Shown here: piece by piece, positions 21,220 to 34,400 of the stretch
Position numbering within the stretch: the first letter of the stretch is position 1
How the letters are laid out: each line of letters begins with the position of its first letter
From: Hyaloscypha bicolor E
Lineage: Eukaryota; Ascomycota; Leotiomycetes; Helotiales; Hyaloscyphaceae
Length of the DNA: 64,000 bases
NCBI RefSeq assembly: GCF_002865645.1
Contig: NW_020194600.1
Location: 936,047-1,000,046 of the forward strand
Direction of reading: 5' to 3'
The notes under the pieces: generated by a model
The model's database searches: none
The model's input: the letters and a program-made list of their open reading frames with translations, nothing else
Told to the model about the DNA's origin: nothing
Translations under genes and position numbers: made by a program

Positions 21220-23331
21220 TGGGGAATTCGGCCCTATGATATCGGCTTCGGGGAAGCTCTTTTGACACGCATCAAACGCAAGGGAATATACTGGCAGATG
21301 GAAGGGCCCAGGATTGAGTTCGGACAAAAGCTCCAATGGGAGATCCAATTCAAGTTCGGATGGAGATTCAGATTCAAATAATTTGTTGCACGAAGCAGTG
21401 CTTATGCATAAGAGATATGTGGTCCTTGGAGGCACCCAGGGAACAGTGACACTGGTCAGAAGTCAGGAAAAGATTTTGTGTGCAGGAGAAATACCCTGGC
21501 AAGGACAATGGATTCAAGATACTACGAGAATTAGCAGAGCAAGGGTCCGAAGATCTGTTCATATAGAGAGCGGCAACTTTAGTGATATGGAATGACCGAG
21601 GTATATTTTATACCAATTTCCACCAACCTTCGTACACGAGGGTCTTGGTGGACCCTTGACCTTCGACATAATTGCACCTCACTATTAGGGGCACCGGTCT
21701 GGTCACCTCCAGTTTGGTCGAACACCAAACACAGTCAGACAAACTGCTCCAGAGTAAGCCATTCTTCAGGGTGTCATGGATGATGGGGTCGCGATTCGGG
21801 AAATGGGGATAAGTCTAAGACTCCGAGGTTGACCATGAAGTTGAAGAGACCGAGGCTTCCTAAACCGAGTACTCTGCAGTTCCAGATAGCCCCGGGGCTT
21901 TGGCACGAGGTTCACAATGGTATTCTCGCCGAATATCAACCGCTGCACAGCCGCTCTCTAGCGCAAAGTTGCAGCAGTTCATTCTGGGAAGCCTCAGGTG
22001 CCATCCATAGGTCTGAATGAATGACCCCCACGGAGGTTGGCCTCGTGTAAACTTGAGCAATTTAGACCTTTGCCCTTCGGACTTAAGTTCTTAACCATCT
22101 GGATATTACGCTTATGTTCCCGAATCGTTTTCAAGCTGCTCTTGAGTTCCCATCCCGGTATGCTTGATGAAATAGTCCCATATTCCAGTCCCAGAGTTCA
22201 GCAAAGGGTGGTGCTGAAGACCAATGGTTTCGCCGGTGATCCTGAGTGAGGGCTCATCTAAGCGGTATCTCCACCGAATCATGAAGTCAGTACTGTTATT
22301 GGAAGAACTTAGGAGTGGAATAAGAGAAGGATTCGTGTGAGGGATATGCAAGTAAGGTGCACGTCACAGGAAGAGTATTCAAAGCTGGAAGGAAAGTTCG
22401 GCTATGCTTACACCACCACAATATTTTCCTCGCCTTCCTAACCTATCTGAATTCTTGGCAAAAAACCGCCATTCCGTATAATTAAGGGCGAAGATTCCAT
22501 ATCATGCAGGGACGGCTGCCCTTTCTGGGAGACGAATATTGTCGGTCCTCATTAACTCATTTTCTAGATGCAAGACTCTTTCAAAGTTGTGGCGACTGTT
22601 GGGTCATACAACCGGGAGAACAGTGTCTACCCATGGCAAGTGAACCCATGGGCTGATGTTTCTAGGTTGTTCTCTCTAAGAAACTTTCAGGACCACCAGA
22701 CTTAGAAAATGATCCCATATTGGCATAGTATACTAATCCGCTGGCCGGTCCTTTGATTTCTACATCTACACACAAAACGGGACGATCGAATGTGTCAGGT
22801 TCGGTATCTTCGATCCCAGATCCTTCCTAAACTCAAGTATTTGAACCAGTATTGCCTTAAGAGGTAGAATTGGGACTTAAGATAGTGTTTGAGAGCATTT
22901 GCTTTGAGACACACATTATAGGGCGTAAAAATCCCGAGGGGCAGATGAGAAATCGAGAATTACCAACGTTCCTGGGCTAATTCAGTGGAAGACAAAGAAT
23001 GCAGCCATTAGAGATATTCCCACAAGGGAAGTCGCGGACATTCCCCAAGTCGTCGCAGTGCTACTTTGGAGCATAAGGTTCAAATATTTTTTCGATGACT
23101 GGCCATTGTCCCGGCCCGCCACCTTGGAGCATTGCGAAGGGCACTTTGCCAAAGGATTGGTTTGAGCATATAACTAAACAACGGCGACCCCAGACATATA
23201 TTATTTTGTAGTACAGACGCTTGTCGGGTAATGCTTGAAGGGTTTCTAGAGATCGTATTCGATGAGAGGTCCCGTCGTCGAAAAATGTGTGGAGGTCCAG
23301 GGAGATCGGGAAGCATTTGCAAGGAGCTCAA
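21220..23331 (-). pseudogene. Decayed coding sequence of unidentified family
   Basis: The minus strand shows a series of protein-like stretches in shifting frames broken by stops: one around 22820-22600 containing DVEIKGPASGLVYYANMGSF and later HNFERVLHLENELMRTDNI, one at 22330-22150 containing IRWRYRLDEPSLRITGET and IWDYFIKHTGM, one at 22060-21870, and one at 21560-21380. Their composition and continuity are far better than those of random frames, yet no intact frame exceeds about 80 codons. I do not recognise the family. Base composition is normal, so this is ordinary decay, unlike the RIP block at the right end. Confidence 0.35.
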
Positions 23332-25529
23332 TGGCTGAGCCTATTTGGTATACACTGGTTAGTCTATGCCATTATAAATCAGAAAGCACTTACAATTGGA
23401 GAGAGTAGAGGCATATTGTGCTCCACTTCGCATAGATTGTTTGACCACCCATCACGAACCTGTAGCAGTTCCTGATCACCATCACCAATCGCTCCTGTTG
23501 CTCCGGCTCGGACTTGACAATCAAATATTCAAAATTTTCGTCATAAAAGTATCCTCAGCCAGTGGCAGATCCTCGAGATTCAAGGTTTTGGAGGCAAGCA
23601 GAATTTGGTGACGTTGATGCTGCAATGGTATCTGGAGACTTGGCAGAAAAACTTGGACTTTTCCTTTTCGGACACCGCCTCAACTCGAATCGACCAACAT
23701 CTTTTCATGCTTCTCCGCAGAACAGCTCTTCCCGAGTATTCATTCAAGTGATGCAGAAACACACATTTATGTGCCAAAGCATGCATGGAAAGAGATTTTG
23801 TCTATGTTCTTCTCGTTGAGAGAAGAAATACGACCCTGTTGAGCAACGAGCCTGGGCCGATTCGATCGGCGGACAACCTTTCTGCACTCATGTCACTTAA
23901 CATCATTTCATCAATCAGTCAACACTCGTCGCGGTTTGGGGGGCCTAGACGAAAGATAGTATAAGGATCCCGCGTTCAGTATTGAAAGTTCAAGGGCAAG
24001 ATGAAGTTGATCTCGACCCACTCTGCCCCACAAGCGTGGTCTCGTGGAGTCATGGAGTCGTGAGCAAAGAGCAGGGTTTTTAGAATGTTCTGTCGCTCTA
24101 CTCCACCACGTGGAGAGATTTCGTCAATACTTGATTTGTGAATGTTTGGCCGCCCCCTTCTCCAAAAAAACCCCCCCCACAAGCTTGTACACAACCCACT
24201 GCATAACACCAACAAGTGATGGGTCAAGTAGTGTGCCTTGGATCAAGTTGCAAATAACACGCTGCTGCTGTGAGTACACGTTTTCTGAATTGATCCGTAC
24301 AGAGTTCAAGCGCGGGATTTCACACCTCGATTCATGCTTGCATCAGAGGACTCTCATCATCCTCCCGTATGTCCTCTGAGACTGCATCGTCCATCTCTTT
24401 ACGTGTGGACAAGACAACACCCGAATATTGAGCGTTTATTTGGTACAATTCATTGGTCCCTGCTCCCCGATCAAGGAGGCGTAGAAACCTCTACCCAATA
24501 CATTAGTAATAGACGAGGGAAGGAATCCATCATTCCAACTCACATAGCTACAATGGCCCCTGCAAAGGCAGCTTGTGCTACATGACAAGTCTTCCTATTC
24601 TCCCCATGTGCTATTGTACAACCATGAATATGCTTCGAGTCAGCCTATCATTTTGAACAGCCATTTGCTCAAATGTGGAGTGCGTGCAGAATACCGAGCA
24701 GAGGGGTCCAATTGCGGAGACCGCATACGAAGAAGATCAAATTGCTGATAGCTGGAAGAAAGTAATGTGCATACTGTGTGTCAGATACCGGGGTACGGCT
24801 CGGGTGTTGTTTTTGCCTCAACAATTGTGCACGATGATCTTGTCAAGCTATCTTCGGCAAGCTGCTACGCTGAGGATAGTCTGGCACCTTGAAACATGGA
24901 GAGCTTAGTATGTCCGCCTACTGAGTGAGAGATGAATTTTTGAGAGATTTCGTCTCTTAATTTGGCTCGCTCAGATTCTACAGAACCCTTGTTGTACCAA
25001 GCCATGATGGATCTGCGCATTGGCGCGACAACGGGGAGCGCGTTTGAGCACGTTCTGCCATCCCAACTTCCAAGTCACAGCCACGTTCATAAATTTCTGC
25101 TGGACCCAGTCTTCGAAGATAGATTCTCGTGATAGCTATTTGTGGAACGTTCCGCAGAAGAACTCGAGCAAATTTGCGCTAATGCTGGAACGCATTGTAG
25201 CTTGAAATTTCCGGTGGCGGAGTTCTGGTTGGCTCCCGGGCCAAATAGCGTTCTCAGGTCCCTAAGTCTTTTTCATTTACCCTCCGAAGCTTTTGGAGTG
25301 TTGCTGCGCCCCGGCTTTCGCGTGGGTTTGAGGTGTTTTGAGGATGATCTGCGACATGTAGTATGAAATGAATGTGTACTGTTCAACACATTTATCTTCC
25401 AATACTTCCTTTGTGCGAGGCACTGAATCGCTGGTCTGAGCCGCGCACGATCCAGACTGAAGACGAGTTGTACCGAGAGTACCCAACGAGTTCTCGAGAC
25501 CTCGGCTTTCCCAGTACACAATCAGCGAA
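23332..25529. other. Intergenic, nothing supported
   Basis: About 2.2 kb of ordinary base composition with only short frames. Some may belong to the same decayed locus as 21.2-23.3 kb, but no motif was recognised. The right end is the promoter region of the first copper transporter gene. Confidence 0.35.
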
Positions 25530-26497
25530 ATGGATATGGATATGGCAATGGCTGCGTCAATCCCATCGGCAACGACGAGTATGGTAATGCCGACAAGTAC
25601 TTCAGCAGCAGCAGCCACAACGACCGTGGCCATGTCAATGTCAATGGGAGGAGGTACTGGATGCAAGCTTTCAGTAAGAGTCCTAAATCCTCAATTTCTG
25701 TCACTTTCCAGAATCCTCTAGTTCAGCCTCATAGAGGTTATAGCGAAGAGCACCTCGAAAGAGAGTTTAACTTTGTGAAGCAAATCGTACCGCCACGGGA
25801 CAATGAATTCTGTTTGTTATGTGACTTGAAGCACAATCATAGATCCCATCCGTTTTTAAATTGAAACTGACCCTGCCAGATGCTTCTAAACTGGCATACA
25901 ATAGATGCTTGCTTTCTATCATCGACTTTCCACATCCGATCATCATTTACGTTCTTCCTGTCATGCCTTGCCGCCTTCCTCCTAGTGATTTCTCTCGAAT
26001 TCCTCCGCAGATCGCAGAGAGATTTCGACCGATATCTACGAGCTAGAAACGCAATTCTCCAGGATGAGGAATATGCCTTGCCGGAAGAGACAGAGGAGAA
26101 ACTTTTCCCAAATGGCGAAAGCGGAAGAGAAAAGTTGATGCGCAAGTTGAAAGGGAGGACTCCGGTGGTGCTAGAACAACTGTTGAGGGGGCTCATTCAT
26201 ACGGTGCAATTCGCTGTCAGTTATTGTATCATGCTTTTGTTCATGTACAGCAATGGTAAGTTCTTTTTCCAGCTTGTCTCCCAGTGAAGTCCGTGTCAGA
26301 GGGCAACATATTAATACTCACCAGGCTACATTATAATTTCTATTCTTCTGGGCTCGCTCGTGGGCTTTGCTTTGTTCACGAAGGACACACTCAACTACAG
26401 GCAAAATCAGATGTAAGCACTTCCTCTCTCCAAAGCTTAGGAATCTGCTAATTTCTTTAGTAATGACATCGAGGAACAAGAAAAGATCTGCTGCTAG
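25530..26497 (+). CDS. Ctr-family copper transporter (copy 1)
   Basis: Four exons (25530-25673, 25880-26255, 26325-26412, 26461-26497) encode 214 residues of a trimeric copper(I) transporter. The extracellular N-terminus is Met-rich (MDMDMAMA, AMSMSMG). Exon 2 opens MLLNWHTIDACFL, the family's pre-TM1 signature, then TM1 and SLEFLRRSQRDFDRYL. TM2 contains the copper-selective MxxxM motif (CIMLLFMYSNG), and TM3 contains the GxxxG packing motif (GSLVG). The C-terminus ends in a CC pair (EKICC), a usual copper-handoff site. Size and cytosolic loop fit fungal Ctr2/Ctr3-type proteins, which act at the plasma or vacuolar membrane; which one cannot be told. A second Ctr gene lies 0.8 kb away in opposite orientation. 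The first intron (206 nt) is long for the window. Confidence 0.9.
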
Positions 26498-27313
26498 TCG
26501 CCCAGGAAAAGTGGTGTCTTTGGCAAATTCGAGCAGAGAGTTTTGGAGTTGGCGGACGGGTTCACTAGCTTTCCAAGCCAAGATGTCACACGCGCGCCAA
26601 GGCTAGCCTAAAGACCGATTTTGACACATCACTTGAGAGATAATGATTGCCATCCAAGAGACACAGACAGCACTCCAGCACTCACAAGGTGCAGTGTTGA
26701 GGAAACATCGTGGTCCCCTGTCCAGAACCCAACTTCCCACAATATCATGACACGACGGTCATGCGTGAGAAGGGAACCACACTCCACACTCGTGGACCGC
26801 CCTCTCAAGCTAATCTCATTCTTCATACCTATATTCTTGTTCATAAACCCCGATCAGGGGCCCCACTTCTGGCCAAGCCGCCGGGGTGAAGGTGACGCAA
26901 CATCTCTCTCAATACCCCTCAACTCCCTCAATCCACCTCGTGTGGCGGTTTTTTTGATAAAATTTCGAGCTATAATTTCTCGCCAAGCAGTCATATTTCG
27001 GAACTGGTGAGCATGGCAGCGTAGTTGCTGTCGGATCTGTCCCTCTAGCAAGCTCTTCTAGCCACCCTGGATTCTGCAAAGACATTGGCGAGATGCACGT
27101 ATTCATTAATAATCGCCAGCATCGTTTTTAGATGGAGGATCTATTGATTGATGGCATGGCGATCTGCTGTTTGTGGTGTCGCCTTCAGCGAATGGTCCAA
27201 ACCATGACTCTCTTCCCCCCAAGGGAAACACAAGCAACGTGTCTTGAAGATACAGCAACCGATGATCCGAATAAGACGCACAACTGTCTCCTTGCAGCCC
27301 CTTGTACCTCTCT
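26498..27313. other. Intergenic between convergent copper transporter genes
   Basis: About 0.8 kb between two tail-to-tail Ctr genes. No coding, RNA or repeat feature was recognised; both 3' UTRs presumably lie here. Confidence 0.4.
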
Positions 27314-28099
27314 CTAACCGCAACAATAGGTTGCCTCTCCCTTGTTGTCAGAGCTACGGGGCCTCGAGTCAGTACGTATTCAGAAAACGGATTCCTTAGG
27401 ATGCTTACCCCAAACTAATTGGTTCCCAGCTAAAGACGAATGACCCCAGAAACGCCCCAATAATGATGCAAATAATAATGTACCCATTATAATACATAGC
27501 CAACAACATGATGAAATATGCCACCGCAAACTGAACCATGTGGAACAATGCTCTGATCACTTGCTGGAACATGTTCGGCCTGAACTTCCTCGCACTTCCC
27601 CCGCTTGCCGTGACGGTAACACGGACAGGAAGTTTTCCAAATCCGTTATCATCGGGGGTATTAATGGTTCCCTGTCCGTGGGCCTGTTGCTTGAGCTGAG
27701 CTTGTTTGATTATGTAACGATCATATTCCTTCGAAGCCCTCCGTAGGAACTCGAGCGACATGACGAGTAGGATGACGCCGATGCAGGAGCCGGCGAACAT
27801 GCCATGGGAGGTGATGTGCCATGATTTTGCAATGAAGCCTCCTTTCTGTCAGCTGAAACCGCAATCCGATATCTTGAGAAAGAAGGATCGGCGTACAAGA
27901 ATCAACTGTGTACCAGTTCCAGAGCATCTAAGCCGGAGGTTAAGAATTGTATGAAAGAGGGAGCGGAGGGATTGTGTACGGAAATTTTGCAACTTGAGTC
28001 GGCGCCCATACTCATTGCCATGCTGGTCATGGCTGAGGCGGCGGAACCAGTCGCTGTGGCAGTACTGCCCATATCCATTGTTGAAGTTCCCATGTCCAT
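27314..28099 (-). CDS. Ctr-family copper transporter (copy 2)
   Basis: Four exons (28099-27980, 27927-27897, 27838-27409, 27362-27314) encode 209 residues. Met-rich N-terminus MDMGTSTMDMGS...MAMSMG, then MLWNWYTVDSC joined to FIAKSWHITSHGMFAG, TM1, SLEFLRRASKEYDRY, TM2 with MxxxM (IMLLAMYYNG), TM3 with GxxxG (GAFLG) and SWEPISLG. The last intron (46 nt, GTAAGC...CTCGAG) must be spliced to recover the family ending ATYCCG. Without it the frame stops 23 codons earlier and the CC motif is lost. Exon 2 is only 31 nt. Intron positions before the NW[YH]T motif are shared with copy 1, but later ones differ, so the two are old paralogues, not a recent duplication. A variable cytosolic loop (residues ~100-135) separates TM1 and TM2. 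Confidence 0.9.
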
Positions 28100-29756
28100 C
28101 CTGTATGTTAAGAAAGTTGCTGTCAGATGAAAAATAGAATAGGAAGAGGAAACCAAGTGAAAATTTCACTGGGAACGACACGAATTTAAGTGAGGAAGTG
28201 ATTGCCAAGAAAAGGCTGAACTGGAAAGTATCCACCGTGAGGGGAGGTCTTCAGAGGAACAAATTAGAAAGCTTATTAAAATATACGCTCGTACGAGGAT
28301 TGCTTAGATCGGAATTTGTTTCCTGAGCTTGGCAGCTTCGTGGAAAGAATGATTCGTTCAAAGCAATGCTTGGGTTAACTTGGCTCCCGCTATGTGCGCG
28401 AGTTTGAGAAGGAGTGGTGGGGGGAGTTCAGGTCAGCCCCGCGACGGGCGCTCTGCGGTCGACACCCACATTTGCGGAAATAGGAAGCTGCATGGACTCG
28501 AAGTAATTTACGACGGAGGAGGGACGTGGAGCAAAGAATCCTAGCACAATAAATTTGGACTAAATGGAGAAGAATTACTTTCCAGACGGCTTCGAAGTAT
28601 TCGACACTTATTGATAGCCTTGCTTGAAGGAAGATAATACTTTCTGATATTTCCCCAACGTTCCTCACTCTTTCCGGCTTTTTGCCTCCGGATAGTCTTT
28701 TGACCTTTTAAGGTCGACTGATCGGCTTCCTGCAGCCGCGGGAACATACCGTATCTGATAACAACACCCTGCAAGTCAATTGTTCCAGCACGGATCCTTC
28801 AGCTTCGCTGGTTAGGATCAACCCATGCGTGCATATGAAAAGTTTAAATGTAACGTCCATTCATTCCCAAGTGAGGAGGATCATGAGGAGTCAATACTTG
28901 TTGAAGCGACGGCAAGTATAGAGAAACAAGTAAGTATGAAAAGAACTGCGGAGTCTGATAAGGGACCGGCTTTCGTCCGTGTGCGAGATCAACCTCAATG
29001 ATCATTTGGTCACGTGGCTATTCCTCCCGCGAAAGAACAAAGGAAGTATATCCTCGAAATGTTATTGCACTCTCTGAGCTCGCAAGCATCGGCCCCACTG
29101 CCATTCTTTCGATCATGGCCTTTGCACAGTAAGAAGAGAACGAGAACGGCAACTGGGCCGAAAAGACAAGGCTCTTGCAGATTAATCGAAACGAGCCATT
29201 GGGATGGGGCAGCAAAATTGAAACGGGAGGTTCGGATAGGTGGGGACTCTCGATGCACCAATCGGTTGACGCCAAGGATTGATTGAAGTGGGGCTGGCTT
29301 TGCGGAGAGAAGACAAGGTGCTGTATTGGGGAATGGGATGGAAATAGGATGGGGATGATCACTTGATCTGTTTAATTGGTTCGGATTGGGACAATGAAAG
29401 GAAGAAGAAATCTAGGCGTTGCAGGAATTGAAGATCTGGAGATACACATTTTGTCTCAAAACTATTTTCCGGGGTATATTCGTCATGAGACATTCCTCTA
29501 GGAAGCTCATCAAGTCTCTTGCCTCTTGAATCTCTCGGAGACTTCAGGCTGACTCCTCACATTGATTCTCCTCCGACATCAATAGCCACGCATCGACCCC
29601 GCGATGGCAGATTCCATTGCAGCTAATAGCTGGATCAAAATCAACGGTCGACCAACAACGCTCCCTCTCTTCGAACATCGTGACAAGTCCGTGCTTCGGT
29701 GTTTGTATCAAAAGTGAGAAGACCAACTCTCCACACTTGGAACTAGGCGGAAGCCA
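28100..29756. other. Intergenic, nothing supported
   Basis: About 1.65 kb. Frames such as 29018-29362 (minus) have no recognisable domains or splice-consistent extensions. The left end is the promoter of the second copper transporter. Confidence 0.35.
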
Positions 29757-30331
29757 TCAACTATCAATGAGCTCCGTGATGCATTGGTAATTGAGGATAC
29801 TGACGGAATTTCCATCGTTCAGAGCCTCATTTTCTGATTGGATCGTGTCGACATTGTTGTTTGTATCCGTAATTGCGCATGCTGTCACCTCCAGGATGAC
29901 ATCAAGGTCAACAGAATCCCCAAAGAACCCAAGGAACGTGTTCACGCTGTTCTTGTCGAGAGCATTGCCATTGGCATCCACAAATTGGCTGTAGTCCGCG
30001 CTTGAACTTATGGCTGACGATGGGGCGTTATTTTCTGGTAAATCTTAGCTCTTGTTCTTTTAAAGTCGGAGCTGGTGGGCTTACGGCCAGGTGTTACAGG
30101 TGTTGTTTTTTGGTATGTGCAGTCTGTAAATAGCGGCACAGATAGCTGGGTGCTGGTATTCTTGCCACCAGTTCCGGGAGAAACCACTGTGACTCTGATG
30201 CTAGGAGGTACACAAGCGACTAATTCTGTGATGTTAAGAAACGGCTTGGGAGCCTGTGATGGTGTGGGAGGTACTGCCTTTGCAAGGCAGGTCGAGCTGA
30301 GGACCGAAATGGCAAGGAGGAGTCCCAACAT
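29757..30331 (-). CDS. Small secreted protein, four cysteines in mature form
   Basis: Two exons (30331-30085 and 30034-29757; 50-nt intron with GTAAGC donor, GCTAAG branch site and CCAG acceptor) give 174 residues. The N-terminus is a clear signal peptide (MLGLLLAISVLSSTCLAKA). The mature part has cysteines in VACVPPS, TDCTYQK, VTACAITD and YQCITEL, two NxT/NxS-type sites and no membrane anchor. Size, secretion signal and even cysteine number suggest a small secreted (effector-like or cell-surface) protein. No family was recognised, and effector status is only a possibility. The start is the first Met before the hydrophobic core. Confidence 0.65.
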
Positions 30332-31448
30332 GGCGGAGAATGGAAAGCTCCGTAGATGATGTGATGTTGTTGGTAGATGGTTTGAAAGGAAATTGAGACC
30401 GTCAGTTGCTATAAGGTCGCTGCTTCGGGAAGGAGGCGGTACTGGTGACCCGTTGCTTCTTTTGGCACTGGCTGCATCAAAATAGCTTGGACCGAGATGT
30501 CATCAATCCATGAGCGGCAAGTAACAGTCCAGGCAAGACGTATATCTTGCAAAAAGATAAGATATTGATCTGAGAGTAAATGAAGAAGGAACGAAGTTGT
30601 TCTATATTTGAAACATCGTTACAGAGGATCTTGGAAGTTGAGACGAAGATGATGAGCTTGTGGCATTCCCGGGCACTGATCATTTTGAGGCTCTCCCGGT
30701 TTGAGGAGAAGCTGGCCCGGGAACTCCGGGACTATCATCGGTCTTATAGCACTTCCGGAACGCGACCTACGCGACGACGTCCACGAAAAGGGGGCGACAC
30801 AGTGTGCGTGGACGATATCTGATCGCTCGCCACCATGTTTGAAACCGACCAACGAGGCTCAACCCCCGTGGCAGCACGTTCCGAATCTGGTGAAACAGGC
30901 ACATTGGACGTCTCTGAACCTTAGCCCATGATCCGACTCCCTAGTGGCGAGGGCGCTGTTTCATCTCGACGATGCTTCGACCCCACAGCGAGTCGCAAGC
31001 TTTCCCTAAACGGCTGAGCTTTCAGAGACCACCTTGTGGTCCATCCGACTGCGGAACATGAACCCAGGATTTCACTTGAAAGTGCCCAAGTTGCAAACTG
31101 TCAACCGAGCTCTTGCTTTGGCAGTAGTAGTGGAGTGAAGGTTGTGATTCTGTGAACTTGTGACGATGACTTGCAGTTGTGAAACACCCGAAGCGGCTAG
31201 CGGCTTCGAACCCCGCCAAAGCTCATGCTGAGAATGGCTTCAACCTCGCCCAGTCACAACGAAGCACCAGAGCTCCATCACAAGCTTCACATTGCAGATC
31301 TCAGCTTCATACGCCGTACCAGGCCTCCACAGGAACGCGGCACAGCTCCCCCTCCTCTCCATGGCACCATGAGAGCGGTTGCGTCTCCACTGCAATCAAC
31401 TAGCCTCCACCAATCGTCGGAAGCGTGGTTCGATCAACAACAGCAACC
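30332..31448. other. Intergenic, promoter region of divergent genes
   Basis: About 1.1 kb between the divergent small secreted protein gene and the M28 protease gene. Short frames only; nothing supported. Confidence 0.4.
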
Positions 31449-34400
31449 ATGATCTGCTACAATCCATTCGCATTTGTCCCGATGATCGTAACTCTCACTA
31501 CTGCTATAGTCTACCTCGCCATCTTCATACCCGTCATTGTCATCCACGAAACCGTGCCGTCTGCGCCCAAGAACCCGACCGTGTATCGAGGTCTGAACCT
31601 CACCGAAGCCTGGCTCGACTTGGCAGAATTGACCAATGGCTACCATCCTTATAACAGCCGAAGAAACGACGAAGTTCGAGACTGGCTGTTGAGAAGAATT
31701 GCAGGAATATTAGATCATAATAGAGTTCAATACTCGTCTGAGTCAGATCCAAACAGTCAACTCAAGGAGGGCTCTACAGTGGATCAGCAAGCTCAAGAGC
31801 CCACATATCCGGATCATGTTGAATCGGTTACCCTGGATCACGATGAGCTCCGCGCACGATCTTCCTCGCCCACCGCGGTCATTTTCAACGACCTCGTTGC
31901 CAATTACACCGCGACTGCGCTCACGAAGCCGGGAGAGACAAGGAGAAGACTGGGGATCAGCACATACTTTGAAGGAAACAACATCATCGTATACATTAGG
32001 GGTGCTGAAGATGAAGAGGGGGAGTGGTGGAAATCCACTAAACCTTCTACGAAGACGAAACATGGCAAAGGTGGTGTGATGGTCAATGCACATTTTGACA
32101 GTGTTTCCAGCGGATACGGAGCGACGGACAACGGAGTTGGAGTCATTACGGTATTGCAGCTGGTGAAATATTTTACCACGGAAGGCAACACTCCCAAGAG
32201 AGGCGTCGTGGCATTGTTCAACAACGGCGAAGAAGATGGCCTCTACGGTGCCAAGGCATTCCTCTCTCATCCAATGGCATCCTTCGTCCATACTTTCATG
32301 AATCTGGAGGGAGCTGGTGGCGGCGGCAGATCTACTATGTTTCGAGCCACTGATACTGAAGTGGCTCGTGCTTATGGAAAAGCTCGCCATCCTTTTGGCA
32401 CAGTCGTCGCCAATGATGGATTTTCGCTTGGAGTTGTACGAAGCGAGACTGACTACATTGTCTTCCGCGCGGAGGGTTACCGTGGAGTCGATGTGGCATT
32501 TTGGGAGCCTCGATCTGTTTATCACACTGACGAAGACGATATGAAGCACACCTCGATAGACTCTGTATGGCATATGCTGTCTGCTTCCGTCGAGACGATG
32601 AAATACCTGACCTCTCGCACCAACGAATTTATTGGGCCACGTGGAGACAAGGATGAAAAGAAAGTAGAAAATGGTCGCGGGACGCCTGGCGTCTGGTTCG
32701 ATCTCTTTGGCCAAGTCCTAGCCGTCTTCCGCCTTCGTTCACTTTTTGCATGGTCTCTGGCTATCCTCATCTCATCGCCATTAATCTTGATACTGATTAC
32801 ATTTCTCCTCGTTCGACAAGACAAGTACTACTTGTTCGCCGGAGAGATCGAGAAAGAAGGCCTCGATGACCATGTGGTCTCTCTTCAGGGCTGGCGAGGA
32901 TTTTCTCGCTTCCCAATCACCCTGATCGTTTCTGGTGCAATCACAACTGGTGCCGCATTCTTGCTCAGAAAGATCAATCCATTGATCATCTACTCCTCGC
33001 AATATTCGGTTTGGGCCATGTCGATGAGTTTATTTTTCTGTCTCTTCTGGTTCTTGATGGCCGGAAGCAACTTCGTTAGGCCGTCAGCACTCCACAGAAC
33101 TTATGCTTTCATATGGATGTTCTCCATTGGATGGATACTCCTGGTTGCAGCCACAGTCTTTGAGGATCGCCTCAAGATTGGCAGTAGCTACATGTTCGTG
33201 ATCTACGAGTCGGCAGTCTTCCTAGCAACACTCATTGCCTTGTGTGAGCTTTTCGCCCTTCCAACAAAGTCTTCTGTGGTCGAATCTTCTCGTGAGGAGC
33301 AGGAAAACCAAGCCGGAATCGCTGCTGTGCCTCGTTCAGATGCTCTTGTCTATGACAGAAACAGTCCGAACGGGCACGATGAAAGCGGTGCCGCTGAAGC
33401 CACTGAGACGACCCCACTCTTTGGAGGCAACAATCACCGCTCTGCCATCGGAGCTACATTCTCAAGAGGCTACCATAGATCAACTACTGCAAACTTAGAC
33501 GGAGCTGAAGACAATTCTCATGGAAAACATCACGCCTTTGGGAATGAGCAAACATGGTCCGAAAAACTGCCCGCCTGGACCTGGCTGCTACAATTCTTAC
33601 TTATTGGGCCCTTCACTCTCATTATCCTCGGACAAGTTGGTCTTTTTCTTGTTGCTGGATTGGCACAAACAGGGACTGACGGCAGTCCGTTACTTCTACC
33701 TTATTTGGCGGTTACGCTCTTCTCCATTTTACTCGTACTGCCGATCACTCCTTTCGTACATCGAGTTACACACCAAATTCCAACCTTCCTCTTCCTCGTA
33801 TTCGTTGGCACTCTTATCTACAACCTCTCCGCCTTCCCCTTTTCGGCTAACGCCCGTTATAAGGCGTATTTCCAACAAACCGTCGATCTCGAGAGCGGAA
33901 TCAACCGTGTGTATCTCATTGGACTTGAAGAATACATCCGCGACATAATTTCCTTCGTTCCATCAGCATCTGGTCAGACTATTTCATGTGACAAAAAGCC
34001 AACGATCCGGGATGGAGTTGTCTTCTGCTCCTATGAGGGTCTAGCCCCAAAAGTGGTGGGTAATGTGAAGGACGGTGTACCTCCAGAGAAGGCATTCCAC
34101 GACTGGCTGACCTACAATGTCACACGATTGGAGGGTCAAAATAAGGCCACTTTCCACATCTCAGGCCTTGAGACTAAAGCTTGCATTATGCGATTTGACG
34201 AACCGTTCTCGGCATTTAGCGTTGAAGGCGCAGCACCGAGTGATGGCAAATGGCCGGATGTCCCTGAGACTGGCAGTGACCAAATCAAGCTTTGGCACCG
34301 GGACTGGAACCGAGAATGGGTTGTAGATGTCGAATGGCCCGTCAGTGAGGGCAAGAAGCCAGGAGAGGAAGGAAGAAATGGAAGAGTTGTATGCTTGTGG

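Noticed and set aside
31743..32714. 323-codon antisense frame in the M28 protease gene
   Set aside because: Fully inside a conserved coding exon; a typical shadow of a G+C-balanced gene.
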